The notes: generated from the letters alone by a model not told the origin. 64,000 bases of DNA from Chryseobacterium sp. (GCF_008831505.1 NZ_CP044507.1:186001-250000); one strand, 5' to 3'; shown: positions 54,328-63,927, counted from the stretch's first letter. Numbers and translations are program-made.

Positions 54328-55785
54328 ATGAAAAAAATCAGATTATTAGCATATGCTATTTTGACTTCCTTTTCCATACTGTCTTGTACTGATGCTTATG
54401 AAATCATACAGGATGGGGAACTGACAGAAGAAGTGGCTCTACAGACGACAAAGGATCTTCGGGCGTTTCTAAATGGAAATGTTTACGGAGCCTTAAATAC
54501 GCAGAATTCAATCTGGCTATCGTCAGTATTTACTGACGAAACTGGATTAGCACCAAATAATTCCGGATGGTATTTTGCAGAGCACAGATATATTATCAAC
54601 CCTGATAACGGTTATGTGGCTGGTATCTGGGGAGATAATTACCTACTTATTAACAGAGTTAACAGACTGCTTAGAGCGGCAGAAAAAATTACTCCTGCGG
54701 CGTCAGAAGCAGCGAACTATAATTCAATACTTGCCGAAGCTCGTGCTATGAGGGCTCTGGCTTATTTACAGCTTCAGTCATATTTCACAACTGATATGGC
54801 CGATAATAATGCTTTAGGTGTGATTCTGTTAACAGATGTTCCAGAACTTACGGCACAAATGCCCAGAGTTGCGAATTCACAGATTTATGCTTTGATGGAA
54901 GAGGATCTTAACTTTGCTGATGCAAATCTGGATACTGTAAATCCACTCTCATATAAGTTTGTAACCAAAGGTATGATTCATGCAACTATGGCGCGGATGT
55001 ATGCTTACAGAGAAATGTATACTCAGGCTCAACAGCATGCCCAGTGGGTCGTATCTAATGGACCGGCTTTAACACCTGCTGCAACATATCCACAGATTTG
55101 GACCGATGCAATTCAGGGAGAAGTAATCTTTGCAAGAAGCCACCCGTCCACAGAAGGAGCTGGAGGTATTGCAAGATTTTGGACTACTAACACAACAGAC
55201 ATTACAGGTTCGCCCTTGTTAAAGATGGGTATGAATTTGTACAACCTTTTAACTCCCTCACCAAACTGGGGTGATGTTAGAAAAACGGTGTTCGTTGATG
55301 CTACTTCTGAAGGTAATACGATAGTTATTAATAAGTATCCAGGAAAAGCAAATACGCCGTTACGTAACGATGTGAAAATTTTCCGAACTTCAGAAATGTA
55401 TTTCATTTTGGCCGAGGCAGCTGTAGCTCAGGGAGACTTGGTTACTGCCGCTAATCTGGTTCGTTCTGTGAGACTAGCCAGAAAAGTAGCTAACAATACA
55501 ACCGCTGTTCCATCCATCACCTACGCAAATGCTGGTGAAGCTTGGAGAGACATACTAAAAGAAAGACGTATTGAACTGAGCTTCGAAGGTCACAGATATG
55601 TAGACCTTAGAAGATTGGGCGAAGTTGCGGGTGTAAGTATTGACAGAAGTCCACTTGATGACGGTGGTAAATTCCTTGGAGCACCTCTTACACTTCCAAT
55701 TTCGGATTACAGATGGACATTGCCTATCCCTTCTGCTGAGAAATTGGGTAATCCTTCTATCGTTCAGAACCCGGGTTATAACTAA
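54328..55785 (+). CDS. SusD/RagB-family nutrient-binding outer-membrane lipoprotein
   Basis: 485 aa surface lipoprotein that caps the SusC barrel and binds substrate. Lipobox SILSC (C20). The helical TPR-like fold is indicated by RVNRLLRAAEKI, EARAMRALAYLQLQSYF and the C-terminal family stretch WRDILKERRIELSFEGHRYVDLRRLG. It is the partner of the preceding SusC. Ligand unknown. Confidence 0.94.
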   Translation: MKKIRLLAYAILTSFSILSCTDAYEIIQDGELTEEVALQTTKDLRAFLNGNVYGALNTQNSIWLSSVFTDETGLAPNNSGWYFAEHRYIINPDNGYVAGIWGDNYLLINRVNRLLRAAEKITPAASEAANYNSILAEARAMRALAYLQLQSYFTTDMADNNALGVILLTDVPELTAQMPRVANSQIYALMEEDLNFADANLDTVNPLSYKFVTKGMIHATMARMYAYREMYTQAQQHAQWVVSNGPALTPAATYPQIWTDAIQGEVIFARSHPSTEGAGGIARFWTTNTTDITGSPLLKMGMNLYNLLTPSPNWGDVRKTVFVDATSEGNTIVINKYPGKANTPLRNDVKIFRTSEMYFILAEAAVAQGDLVTAANLVRSVRLARKVANNTTAVPSITYANAGEAWRDILKERRIELSFEGHRYVDLRRLGEVAGVSIDRSPLDDGGKFLGAPLTLPISDYRWTLPIPSAEKLGNPSIVQNPGYN

Positions 55786-55803
55786 TCTTAAATTATTTGA
55801 ATA

Positions 55804-56619
55804 ATGAAAAATATTAAATTTATAGTATCACTGTTCCTGCTGGGACTATTTGTATTTTCTTGTCGGGAAGATCATACCGAACCAGTATACAATGGTGAGT
55901 CCTACGTACACTTTAATGAAGGTGTGGTGAAATCAGAATTTGTGCAAATCGGTACAGCTTCAAAAGATGTTGTAATTTCTTACGGAACAATCAAGCCAGT
56001 TGTGGGTTCCCACCAAGTTAAACTGGTTGTTGATCCGGTAAAAAGTACAGCCGTTGCTGGAACTGATTATGAAATTATTAACGGTACTGATGAAATCACC
56101 AATGGTGAGGTTGCCGGAACGTTCACAATCAGAATGAAAGAACCGGCGGTTCCAGGAGTTACAAAAACTTTAGTGCTTAAGTTGGAGTCCAGTACGATTT
56201 CAACAGCTGTTTTCGACAATGAGTTTACACTAAACTGGAAACTTCAGTGTCTTATTAACAACTTCCTTGGGACTGGAACCTTCAATTATGCGGGATGGTT
56301 CAATGGTACAGGTCAGCATATGATCGAGGAAGTGCCAGGACAGCCTAATACACTAAGGATTATAGATTTCCCAACAATAGGAACAAACTTTGTCTTCACA
56401 TACGATGAGGCTGGTTTGGTATCTTTTGAACCACAGGATACAGGCGAGTTCCACCCTACTTATAATCAGAATATTATGCTGCGTATGTCGCAGAGTAATT
56501 TTGCAAATCATGGAAATTCAACCATTGATATGTGTGCTAGAAAACTTAATCTTAGAGTTAACTACTACGTATCAGCAGGTTCTTTCGGTAACCAGCCTGA
56601 AACTTTCACTGGCTTCTAA
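55804..56619 (+). CDS. SusC/D-operon lipoprotein with Calx-beta/DUF4843-like domain
   Basis: 271 aa. Lipobox LFVFSC (C20), then YNGESYVHFNEG and an Ig-like/Calx-beta-like domain (~residues 25-150; VVDPVKSTAVAGTDYEIIN, TFTIRMKEP). The C-terminal half is less typical and may bind ligand (FNYAGWFNGTGQHMIEE). It lies 18 nt after susD, so it is the third gene of the uptake operon and is probably a surface glycan- or peptide-binding accessory (SusE-like position). Terminator follows. Confidence 0.8.
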   Translation: MKNIKFIVSLFLLGLFVFSCREDHTEPVYNGESYVHFNEGVVKSEFVQIGTASKDVVISYGTIKPVVGSHQVKLVVDPVKSTAVAGTDYEIINGTDEITNGEVAGTFTIRMKEPAVPGVTKTLVLKLESSTISTAVFDNEFTLNWKLQCLINNFLGTGTFNYAGWFNGTGQHMIEEVPGQPNTLRIIDFPTIGTNFVFTYDEAGLVSFEPQDTGEFHPTYNQNIMLRMSQSNFANHGNSTIDMCARKLNLRVNYYVSAGSFGNQPETFTGF

Positions 56620-56640
56620 TTTGCTTCTATTTATAATAGA

Positions 56641-56668
56641 CCCCGCACCATGTGCGGGGTTTTTTATT
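56641..56668 (+). terminator. Terminator of the SusCD operon
   Basis: CCCCGCAC (56641-56648) pairs with GTGCGGGG (56652-56659); six T follow. Confidence 0.88.
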
Positions 56669-56681
56669 TCCTTTATTTTCT

Positions 56682-56689
56682 TACTTTTG
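56682..56689 (+). promoter_or_regulatory. Putative -7 element of the porin/bshC operon
   Basis: TACTTTTG, 16 nt before the ATG at 56706. Confidence 0.5.
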
Positions 56690-56705
56690 TTCTACAATTT
56701 TACTG

Positions 56706-58637
56706 ATGAGATACCTATTTTTCCTGGCGCTGCTCTTTTCCAACCTATACGCTTCACAGGTCGTGAACAAGACAGACAGCAATAGGGTGAAGCCTGCCGA
56801 CACTCTGGTTATTGATTCGGGTACCAGGGATTCTTTGAAGATTTTTAAACCTACCATACAGGATTATAAATCCTTTACACAGTTTTCAGAAAAACAGGTG
56901 ATTGACACTGTTCTTTCCGGCGAGAAAACTTATGTCTTCACCCAGTGGAACAACCGTGATAACTTTGGCAGGATTCAGTTCGCAAATATCGGAGCAGGCT
57001 TTAATCCCTTGGTTTATGAGTTAAATCCTGAACAAAATCTGACCTTACTTCCCGAAAACAAATCTTTTGGATTTCTGGGAATTAAAGATATACGCTACTA
57101 TGATGTAAAAACGCCCACAACTACGTTTATTTATCATAATGCGATGCGCAACGGCGCCGCACTCAATTCAACCTATACACAGAATATCGGCAACAATTTT
57201 AATTTTGCCCTTGAGTATATGGGACTCCGTTCGCAGGGAATCTATAGTAACTCCCTGGCTGCAAATAATAATACTGTTTTTTCCGGCCATTATATCTCGG
57301 ACAATTTGAAATACGAGGCCTTCGCACATTTTATACATCAGAATGTGAACAACCAGGAATACGGTGGAATTGCGAATGAGGAACTTTTCAGATCCGATGC
57401 CGATGCGTACGACAACAGGGCAAATGTGGAAGTTACTCTGCAGGGGGTGACCTCACAGTTTTCGGCGCGCAGGTATTACTTTAGCCACCAGTTTGCACCA
57501 TTTGATCCTGTAAAGTATCCATTCAAGATCCGTCATACCATTTACCATCAGGGTAATAAGTACCGCTTCTCGCAGGATGCGCTACAGGATTTTTTCTATG
57601 ACACACCTTCCGGGCTTGTGCCGGGATTTTCTTTAAGCACTGGAAAATTCTCCAATAACCTAAGCAATACAGTGAGTCTGGTTTTGGATAATGAGCGGTT
57701 CAGGATTGATGCAGGAGTCAGGCATCAGCTGATGACGCTCGGAGTTACAGAGCCATTGAACTTGGCCGATTTAAGTGTACCATCAGAAATCCGCGAAAAC
57801 AGAATAGGAGCGGTCGGAAATCTTGGGGTTGATCTTTGGGACCGAATCGCGCTTAATTCCTTTCTGGAGGTTTCCCGTGGTGAGCAGTTTGGAAATTACC
57901 TGCAGTCACGTAATCAGTTTAGGTTTGAACCTGTTGAAGGCTATTTTGTAAATGCTAAAGTGAACTTTCAGTCGGCTGCTCCCAGCTTCAATTATCACCT
58001 GAACACATCCCCTTATAAAGCCTATAATTTTTATGCAGGCGATCTGAAAAACCAGAATGTGCTTGAAATTGGGGGGAATGTTAATCTTAAATGGTTCGAA
58101 ACCCAAGTCTTCGCTAATTATTTCAGAATTGATAATTACACCTATTTCCGGGCTGCGGTCCCACAGCAAAGTGATACTCCACTGAATATATCGCAGATTG
58201 GTGGCGATGCGACCTTCAGGTATGGAAAGTTCGGACTTAATTCCAGGTTGCTTTTCCAGAAGACGCTGACCAACAGTGACCTGTTCCCTGCTCCTGATTT
58301 TGTAGGAAGGGCCAATCTGTTCTTTCAAACCAAAGCCTTTAAGAATGCTGCCGAAATCCAGACAGGGATGAAGGGGCACTTTTTCACCAAGTTCGGCTCG
58401 CGGGAGTATTCACCTATTCTCAATGAATTCACTGTTCCTGGACCTCAAGGATATCAGATTGGCGGAATTCCTGTAATTGATGCCTATTTCAATCTTAAGG
58501 TAAAGCGGATGTTCTTTTTTATAGAAGGCCAGCATCTAAATACCTTGATTGATAATAATAAAGTATTTACAGCACCCTATTACCCATTCTATGATTTTCG
58601 TCTTAATATTGGAATCGTTTGGTATTTAATAAGTTAA
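56706..58637 (+). CDS. Putative outer-membrane porin (Bacteroidetes Porin_10-like)
   Basis: 643 aa from ATG 56706 (MRYLFFLALLFSNLYAS, signal peptide); the longer frame begins inside the upstream terminator. The rest is a large beta-rich barrel with alternating polar/hydrophobic strands and aromatic girdle residues (FNPLVYELNPEQN, FLGIKDIRYYDVKTPTT, ending YYPFYDFRLNIGIVWYLIS). It matches the putative porin family of Bacteroidetes. Substrate unknown. bshC begins 9 nt after its stop. Confidence 0.8.
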   Translation: MRYLFFLALLFSNLYASQVVNKTDSNRVKPADTLVIDSGTRDSLKIFKPTIQDYKSFTQFSEKQVIDTVLSGEKTYVFTQWNNRDNFGRIQFANIGAGFNPLVYELNPEQNLTLLPENKSFGFLGIKDIRYYDVKTPTTTFIYHNAMRNGAALNSTYTQNIGNNFNFALEYMGLRSQGIYSNSLAANNNTVFSGHYISDNLKYEAFAHFIHQNVNNQEYGGIANEELFRSDADAYDNRANVEVTLQGVTSQFSARRYYFSHQFAPFDPVKYPFKIRHTIYHQGNKYRFSQDALQDFFYDTPSGLVPGFSLSTGKFSNNLSNTVSLVLDNERFRIDAGVRHQLMTLGVTEPLNLADLSVPSEIRENRIGAVGNLGVDLWDRIALNSFLEVSRGEQFGNYLQSRNQFRFEPVEGYFVNAKVNFQSAAPSFNYHLNTSPYKAYNFYAGDLKNQNVLEIGGNVNLKWFETQVFANYFRIDNYTYFRAAVPQQSDTPLNISQIGGDATFRYGKFGLNSRLLFQKTLTNSDLFPAPDFVGRANLFFQTKAFKNAAEIQTGMKGHFFTKFGSREYSPILNEFTVPGPQGYQIGGIPVIDAYFNLKVKRMFFFIEGQHLNTLIDNNKVFTAPYYPFYDFRLNIGIVWYLIS

Positions 58638-58646
58638 TAAACCGGT

Positions 58647-60230
58647 TTGAAATTATTTAAGAAAATACCTTTTGTGGAAATTAAGGAAATCCCTGATATG
58701 ATCAAGGATTTTCTAAACTCGGATATTTCTTACGCTGAGGGCCACCTCTTTTCGCCTGCCAATATTAAAGCTAAGATTGCAGCGAAAAGTGCTGATTTCA
58801 CCTCCGCACACCGGAAAGTGCTCTATGAAGTAATGCGGGAGCAGAATGCTGGATTGCAGGATGAAGTACAGCGTCAGCATCTGGATCTGCTTCGGGAAAG
58901 CACTACATTTACTGTGACCACGGGTCATCAGCTGAACCTGTATACAGGTCCCGTATTTTTCATCTACAAAATTCTTCAAACCATAAAAACTGCCACCTAT
59001 CTCAAATCACAGTTTTCGGAATACGATTTCGTACCTGTGTTCTGGATGGCTACAGAGGACCACGATTTGGAGGAAATCAGTTTTTTCAATACCGAAAACC
59101 AGCGTTATGACCTGTCTGCCACTTCAGGTGGCGCAGTGGGCCGTATTGTTCTGGACGATGTGTCGTTTATTGACGGTTTCGCACAGGAATTCAAGGATAC
59201 GGTATTTGGTACCGAATTGATTTTGATGATGAAGGAGGCCTATACTCCCGGCAATACGTTGGCTGAAGCAACGCGCAAGCTGGTGAACCGGCTTTTTGCG
59301 GAGTATGGCCTTCTGATTATTGACGGCGATGATGCACGTCTAAAACGGCTCATGATTCCGGCTTTCCGCGAAGAACTGATTAATTCTGAAATATTGAAAA
59401 ACACAACATCCAGGGTAGAGTTTCTGACCGCGCGGTATGGTAAAGTGCAGGTCAATCCGCGGGAGGTCAATCTTTTTTACCTCACTGAAAGCAGGAATCG
59501 GATTGATAAGTTAGGTGGAGAATTTGTGCTGGCCGACAGTGACCGGACATTTACCCAGGATGAGATCATCAGCGAACTTAAAAGTCACCCCGAAAGATTC
59601 AGTCCAAATGCGTTGATGAGACCTGTGTACCAGGAATCGGTTCTACCAAATATAGCCTATATCGGTGGAAATGCCGAGATCATGTACTGGCTGGAACTGA
59701 CAGGCTATTTTCAGGACAAAAACATTCCCTTTCCGGTTCTGATTCCGCGAAACTCCTTTTTAAATATCAGCAGTAAAACACTTAGCAAATTGTCCAGGCA
59801 TTCGCTTGAGATCGATGATTTCTTCGGAGATTATAGTGAGGTAATCAATTCCAAAATCCTGCAGGACAACGCAATCCTGAAATTGCTGAATGAAAAGGAA
59901 GAGGAAGTGGCCGCGGCTTTCAAATCCATCCGCGAAATGGCTGCCAGAACCGAAAAGAGTTTTGGGAACCTGGTTGCTGCAGAAGAAACCCGACAGCTTA
60001 AATCCTATAAAAGAATGTGCCGGCGGCTGCTTCGTGCCGAGAAGGTAAAACAGTATGAGCGCGTAACCGCACTTCAGAATCTTTTTTTAAAGGTGCATCC
60101 GGGTGGGAAGTGGCAGGAACGGGTGTATAATTTCAGTGTATATTACGCTTTTGAAGGTAATTCTTGGCTTAAATCTTGTTTGGAGGAAATGGATGTACAT
60201 ACGTCCAGTTTGGTAGTGATGGTAGATTAA
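58647..60230 (+). CDS. bshC: Bacillithiol biosynthesis cysteine-adding enzyme
   Basis: Adds cysteine to glucosaminyl-malate to give bacillithiol, the low-molecular-weight thiol of Firmicutes and many Bacteroidetes. 527 aa, usual length. Recognisable segments are TVTTGHQLNLYTGPVFFIYKI, PVFWMATEDHDLEEI (HxxxH-like), ALMRPVYQESVLPNIAYIGG and EIMYWLEL. The start is TTG at 58647: an in-frame TAA lies 9 nt upstream and the next ATG (58698) would drop the first 17 residues, which look native (KKIPFVEIKEIPDMI). Confidence 0.93.
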   Translation: MKLFKKIPFVEIKEIPDMIKDFLNSDISYAEGHLFSPANIKAKIAAKSADFTSAHRKVLYEVMREQNAGLQDEVQRQHLDLLRESTTFTVTTGHQLNLYTGPVFFIYKILQTIKTATYLKSQFSEYDFVPVFWMATEDHDLEEISFFNTENQRYDLSATSGGAVGRIVLDDVSFIDGFAQEFKDTVFGTELILMMKEAYTPGNTLAEATRKLVNRLFAEYGLLIIDGDDARLKRLMIPAFREELINSEILKNTTSRVEFLTARYGKVQVNPREVNLFYLTESRNRIDKLGGEFVLADSDRTFTQDEIISELKSHPERFSPNALMRPVYQESVLPNIAYIGGNAEIMYWLELTGYFQDKNIPFPVLIPRNSFLNISSKTLSKLSRHSLEIDDFFGDYSEVINSKILQDNAILKLLNEKEEEVAAAFKSIREMAARTEKSFGNLVAAEETRQLKSYKRMCRRLLRAEKVKQYERVTALQNLFLKVHPGGKWQERVYNFSVYYAFEGNSWLKSCLEEMDVHTSSLVVMVD

Positions 60231-60241
60231 TCCTAAAGCCT

Positions 60242-60249
60242 TAATTTTG
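60242..60249 (+). promoter_or_regulatory. Putative -7 element of the LysM-binding-protein gene
   Basis: TAATTTTG, 21 nt before the ATG at 60271. Confidence 0.45.
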
Positions 60250-60270
60250 TAAGGAATTCTTGTAATAAAG

Positions 60271-61935
60271 ATGATGAAGAAAATATTCATAATGTCCGTC
60301 TTCCTGCTGTTCAGCAGTGTTTCGGCGCAACAGAAAATGCATACTGTGGCCAAAGGCGACAATGCCTACAACATTGCCCGCAAATACGGCATTTCACTTG
60401 ACGAGTTTTATAAACTTAATCCTGCGGCCAAAAGTGGTAACCTCAAAATCGGAGATAAAGTTACTGTTAAAAACGGTTCTGCTGCCTCTGCCTCCTCAGC
60501 GGTTAGTTACATTACCGTCCAGTCCGGACAAACACTGTACGGTCTGCTCAGACAGTATAAAATCAGTGAAGCTGAACTCCGAAAGCTGAATCCGGGTCTG
60601 GAATCCAACCTTAAGATTGGCGACCGTATTGCTTTGCCTGCTTCTAACGTCAGCCGCTACGCAGACAGCAATACTTCGGGTACTTCTGAAAAAGCAAAAC
60701 CATCTGCGCCCGTATCTGCATCTGCCAACACCTACACTTCCAGCGGAATATCTTCTGACAATTTTGTTACCTATACTGTGCAGTCCGGCGATACAACTTT
60801 TGGCATCGTTAATAAATTTTCGGTAAGTCTGGATGATCTGATAAGGCTGAACCCGGATCTTGCGAAGGGCCTTAGAAGCGGAATGGTTTTGAAGGTGAAG
60901 CCGGCTGATAAAGCGTATGTTAAAAAGTCCGGCGATGAACTTAATGTTGTGGTCATGCTTCCTTTCGGTTATGAGTCCGGCGACAGCAAGTATAGAACTA
61001 TGTCCCTGGATTTCCTTTCGGGAGCCAAGCTCGCTATAGAAAGAAATGCACGCCGCGGGCAGAAACTGAATGTCAAAATTGTAGATGCGGGAAGTGAGGC
61101 CACCTTTAAGAACTCACTAACTCAAATTAACAGAGATAATACCGATCTGATCGTAGGTCCACTTTTCAAATCCAGTATACTTGAAGTGCTGGACTATGTG
61201 AAGGACAGCAAAATCCCGATTGTTGCACCTTTTGCCAATTCAGATGACCTTTATGGATTCAGTAATCTTATTATTGTTGAAACTAACGAGCAGACTTATG
61301 CGGACCGCATCATCCAGGAAGTAAAAACTGCCCACACTGACCAGAGAATTTTTATAGTTGCAGATGGTGACCGTACCCACGCAAATTATATCCGAACCGG
61401 ACTTATAAAGGCACTTAAGAATCCAAATATACAGTTGGTGAACTCACCGTCAGAGATTACGGCAGATACGAATATGATGACAGGACAATCAGTGCCCGTG
61501 ATCGCGGTTCTGGCCAGCAATGATGACAGTACAGGGCAGGCGTTTGCCGAAAAGATGATCGCAATGTCCGGTGAGGTGCAGGGAATGAAAGCATTCAGTA
61601 TGTTTTACGTACCTGCATTTGAAAAGAAGGCCGACGAGCTTGGTAAGGCTAGTTTAGTGTACGTAATGGACAGAACCATTAATACAGAAGGTTCTTTTGA
61701 AAAAGAGATTCTGTCTGAATTCAACAGAAAATATTGCAAAACCCCCGGTAAGTACGCAATTATCGGTTTTGATGTGATGAATGATATGTTAAGCCGCGAA
61801 AACAGCCGCGGTGAGATCTTCAGTCAGATGGGTAAGACCCAGACTCAGTTGGCAACCAAATTTGAATTTGAACGTATACATAGAAACGGTGCTTACGTTA
61901 ATACAGGTTACCGTGTAGTCCGTTTGGTACCCTGA
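60271..61935 (+). CDS. Fusion of three LysM domains with a periplasmic-binding-protein-like (type 1) domain
   Basis: 554 aa. Signal peptide (VFLLFSSVSAQQ), then LysM domains at about residues 23-66 (HTVAKGDNAYNIARKYG), 79-123 (ITVQSGQTLYGLLRQYK) and 164-208 (YTVQSGDTTFGIVNKFS), a Ser/Ala linker between the second and third, and from ~220 a type-1 periplasmic-binding fold (NVVVMLPFGYESGD, FLSGAKLAIERN, DLIVGPLFKSSI, IPIVAPFANSDDLYG). LysM binds peptidoglycan; the second half resembles amino-acid ABC substrate-binding proteins, but no ABC transporter is near. Probably periplasmic and wall-bound; ligand unknown. Confidence 0.83.
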   Translation: MMKKIFIMSVFLLFSSVSAQQKMHTVAKGDNAYNIARKYGISLDEFYKLNPAAKSGNLKIGDKVTVKNGSAASASSAVSYITVQSGQTLYGLLRQYKISEAELRKLNPGLESNLKIGDRIALPASNVSRYADSNTSGTSEKAKPSAPVSASANTYTSSGISSDNFVTYTVQSGDTTFGIVNKFSVSLDDLIRLNPDLAKGLRSGMVLKVKPADKAYVKKSGDELNVVVMLPFGYESGDSKYRTMSLDFLSGAKLAIERNARRGQKLNVKIVDAGSEATFKNSLTQINRDNTDLIVGPLFKSSILEVLDYVKDSKIPIVAPFANSDDLYGFSNLIIVETNEQTYADRIIQEVKTAHTDQRIFIVADGDRTHANYIRTGLIKALKNPNIQLVNSPSEITADTNMMTGQSVPVIAVLASNDDSTGQAFAEKMIAMSGEVQGMKAFSMFYVPAFEKKADELGKASLVYVMDRTINTEGSFEKEILSEFNRKYCKTPGKYAIIGFDVMNDMLSRENSRGEIFSQMGKTQTQLATKFEFERIHRNGAYVNTGYRVVRLVP

Positions 61936-61957
61936 AAACTTATTTCTTAAAGAAGTG

Positions 61958-61992
61958 CGGCATTGAAAATACATTTCAATGCCGTTTATTTT
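61958..61992 (+). terminator. Terminator of the LysM-fusion gene
   Basis: 11-bp stem CGGCATTGAAA (61958-61968) with TTTCAATGCCG (61974-61984), T-rich tail. Confidence 0.88.
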
Positions 61993-61995
61993 ACG

Positions 61996-62003
61996 TAAAT
62001 TTG
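61996..62003 (+). promoter_or_regulatory. Putative -7 element of fabD
   Basis: TAAATTTG, 25 nt before the fabD ATG. Confidence 0.5.
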
Positions 62004-62028
62004 CCGCATTAATTACTAATTAAAGTAG

Positions 62029-62895
62029 ATGAAAGCACTTGTATTTCCTGGGCAAGGTTCACAGTTTGTTGGAATGGGAAAAGAACTATACGATTCCCGC
62101 AAAGACATCAAAGACCTGATGGAATCTGCCAATGATGTCCTTGGATTTGATATATTGTCGCTGATGTTCAGCGGTGCTGAGGAAGATCTTAAAAAGACAG
62201 AAATAACCCAACCTGCCATTTTTATCCATTCTTTGGCTGCACTGAAAGCTACTGATGCATTGGGCACCGAAATGGTTGCAGGGCATTCACTGGGTGAATT
62301 TTCCGCGCTGGTGGCAAACGGAGTGCTCTCTTTTCAGGATGGTTTGAAACTGGTGCATGAGCGTGCCAGGGCCATGCAGGAAGCCTGTGATGCTCATCCA
62401 AGTTCAATGGCTGCTATCCTGGGGCTGGAAGACAGTAAAGTGGAGGAAATTTGCGCCTCTGTAAATGGAGTGGTCGTTCCTGCTAATTATAACTGTCCGG
62501 GTCAGCTGGTAATCTCCGGCGAAACTGAAGCGGTTGAAGAGGCCTGTGTACGGATGAAAGAAGCCGGTGCGAAACGGGCGCTTTTGCTTCCCGTGAACGG
62601 AGCCTTCCATTCACCTCTGATGCAGTCTGCTCAGGATCGTCTGGCGATGGCTATTTCAAATACAAAATTCAGAAATTCTACAATTCCCGTATATCAGAAC
62701 ATAACGACTACTGCCGTATCTGATCCTGAAGAAATCAAGAATAACCTGATTGCCCAACTCACTGGACCTGTGAAATGGACCCAAAGTGTTCAGAATATGA
62801 TTAAGGATGGTGCTACAAAGTTCGTTGAAGTCGGACCGGGTAAAACTTTACAGGGTCTTATTAAAAAGATAAACTCCGAAGTCGTAATTTCATAA
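62029..62895 (+). CDS. fabD: Malonyl-CoA:ACP transacylase
   Basis: Loads malonyl groups onto acyl carrier protein for fatty acid synthesis. 288 aa. FPGQGSQFVGMG near the N-terminus, catalytic Ser87 in AGHSLGEFSAL, active-site His in VNGAFHSPLM, and FVEVGPGKTLQGL near the C-terminus. It is 7 nt before a GHMP kinase gene on the same strand. Confidence 0.97.
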   Translation: MKALVFPGQGSQFVGMGKELYDSRKDIKDLMESANDVLGFDILSLMFSGAEEDLKKTEITQPAIFIHSLAALKATDALGTEMVAGHSLGEFSALVANGVLSFQDGLKLVHERARAMQEACDAHPSSMAAILGLEDSKVEEICASVNGVVVPANYNCPGQLVISGETEAVEEACVRMKEAGAKRALLLPVNGAFHSPLMQSAQDRLAMAISNTKFRNSTIPVYQNITTTAVSDPEEIKNNLIAQLTGPVKWTQSVQNMIKDGATKFVEVGPGKTLQGLIKKINSEVVIS

Positions 62896-62902
62896 TCTGC
62901 TT

Positions 62903-63817
62903 ATGATGGGCAGAATATTTTCGCCGGGAAAATTATTGCTGACTTCAGAATACTTTGTCCTGGACGGTGCTCTTGCTCTGGCTGTTCCTACAACGCCGGG
63001 TCAGGAGTTTTTTTTTGAAGAAAAGGAAAACGGCCGAAGCGAAGTCTTTTGGGAGGCATTACATCAGGGCCACCCTTGGCTGCAGGTGAAGCTGGATTAT
63101 AAAACCTGGACCATTCTGGATACCAATTTACCGCAACCGGCAGAATTTGTGCTTCGTCTGTTGCAGTATATCCAGCAATATTCACCTACAAAATTTCAAG
63201 GTTCTGACACCTATTACCTCAAAACCAACCTGCAGTTTCCGGCAGATTATGGTTTAGGCAGCAGTTCTACGTTGATAAATAATATAGCTGAGTGGTCGGC
63301 CTGTGATGCCTATGCTCTAAATGAGATACTCTTGCATGGCAGTGGCTATGATATTGCAGTTGCGCGGGAGAAGAATGCAGTACTGTTCCAGAACTCTCCG
63401 GAACTGATGGTGGAAGTGGTGAACTATTCGCCGCCATTTAAAGATGACTTAATTTTTGTGCACATTAACCGCAAACAGGACAGCCGTGCGGGAATTAAGC
63501 TTTACCGTAGTAAGGAAAAGTCTGCGGAACTGATCAACCGGTTTTCCGCGTTGACTCAGGAAATTTATGAATGTACTGCGTTGCATGATTTTCTGGAATT
63601 ATTGGAACTTCATGAAAATTTGGTTTCAGAATTCCTGGGAATACCGAAGGTTAAAGATCAATTGTTCACCGAGTACCCCGGAACCATCAAAAGTCTGGGC
63701 GCCTGGGGCGGCGATTTTGTAATGGCCTCCAGGGTTAAAGACTATCGTTCCTGGTTTGCGTCGCGTGGCTATACACGGGTTTTTGAGTGGGATGAATTGA
63801 TTTCAGCCAAACCGTAA
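62903..63817 (+). CDS. GYDIA family GHMP kinase
   Basis: 304 aa member of the GHMP small-molecule kinase superfamily in the Bacteroidetes GYDIA group, named for the motif seen here in HGSGYDIAVAR. The ATP-binding motif GLGSSSTLI and the N-terminal SPGKLLLTSEYFVL are present. It resembles mevalonate/phosphomevalonate kinases; a role in the mevalonate isoprenoid route is plausible but the substrate is not proven. ATG 62903 (MMGRIF) follows fabD closely, implying co-transcription. Confidence 0.9.
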   Translation: MMGRIFSPGKLLLTSEYFVLDGALALAVPTTPGQEFFFEEKENGRSEVFWEALHQGHPWLQVKLDYKTWTILDTNLPQPAEFVLRLLQYIQQYSPTKFQGSDTYYLKTNLQFPADYGLGSSSTLINNIAEWSACDAYALNEILLHGSGYDIAVAREKNAVLFQNSPELMVEVVNYSPPFKDDLIFVHINRKQDSRAGIKLYRSKEKSAELINRFSALTQEIYECTALHDFLELLELHENLVSEFLGIPKVKDQLFTEYPGTIKSLGAWGGDFVMASRVKDYRSWFASRGYTRVFEWDELISAKP

Positions 63818-63851
63818 ATGATTCTGTGCAAAATATTGGTGACCAATATCA

Positions 63852-63884
63852 TTGTGTTTTAACATGTATAGCTTAGTAAATTTG
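63852..63884 (+). promoter_or_regulatory. Putative promoter of the last gene
   Basis: TTG (63852-63854) and TAAATTTG (63877-63884) with a 22-bp spacer; 43 nt before the ATG at 63928. Confidence 0.6.
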
Positions 63885-63927
63885 CTTAAATTTGGCCCAT
63901 TCAATTCGAAAAAAATCTATTTCTAGC

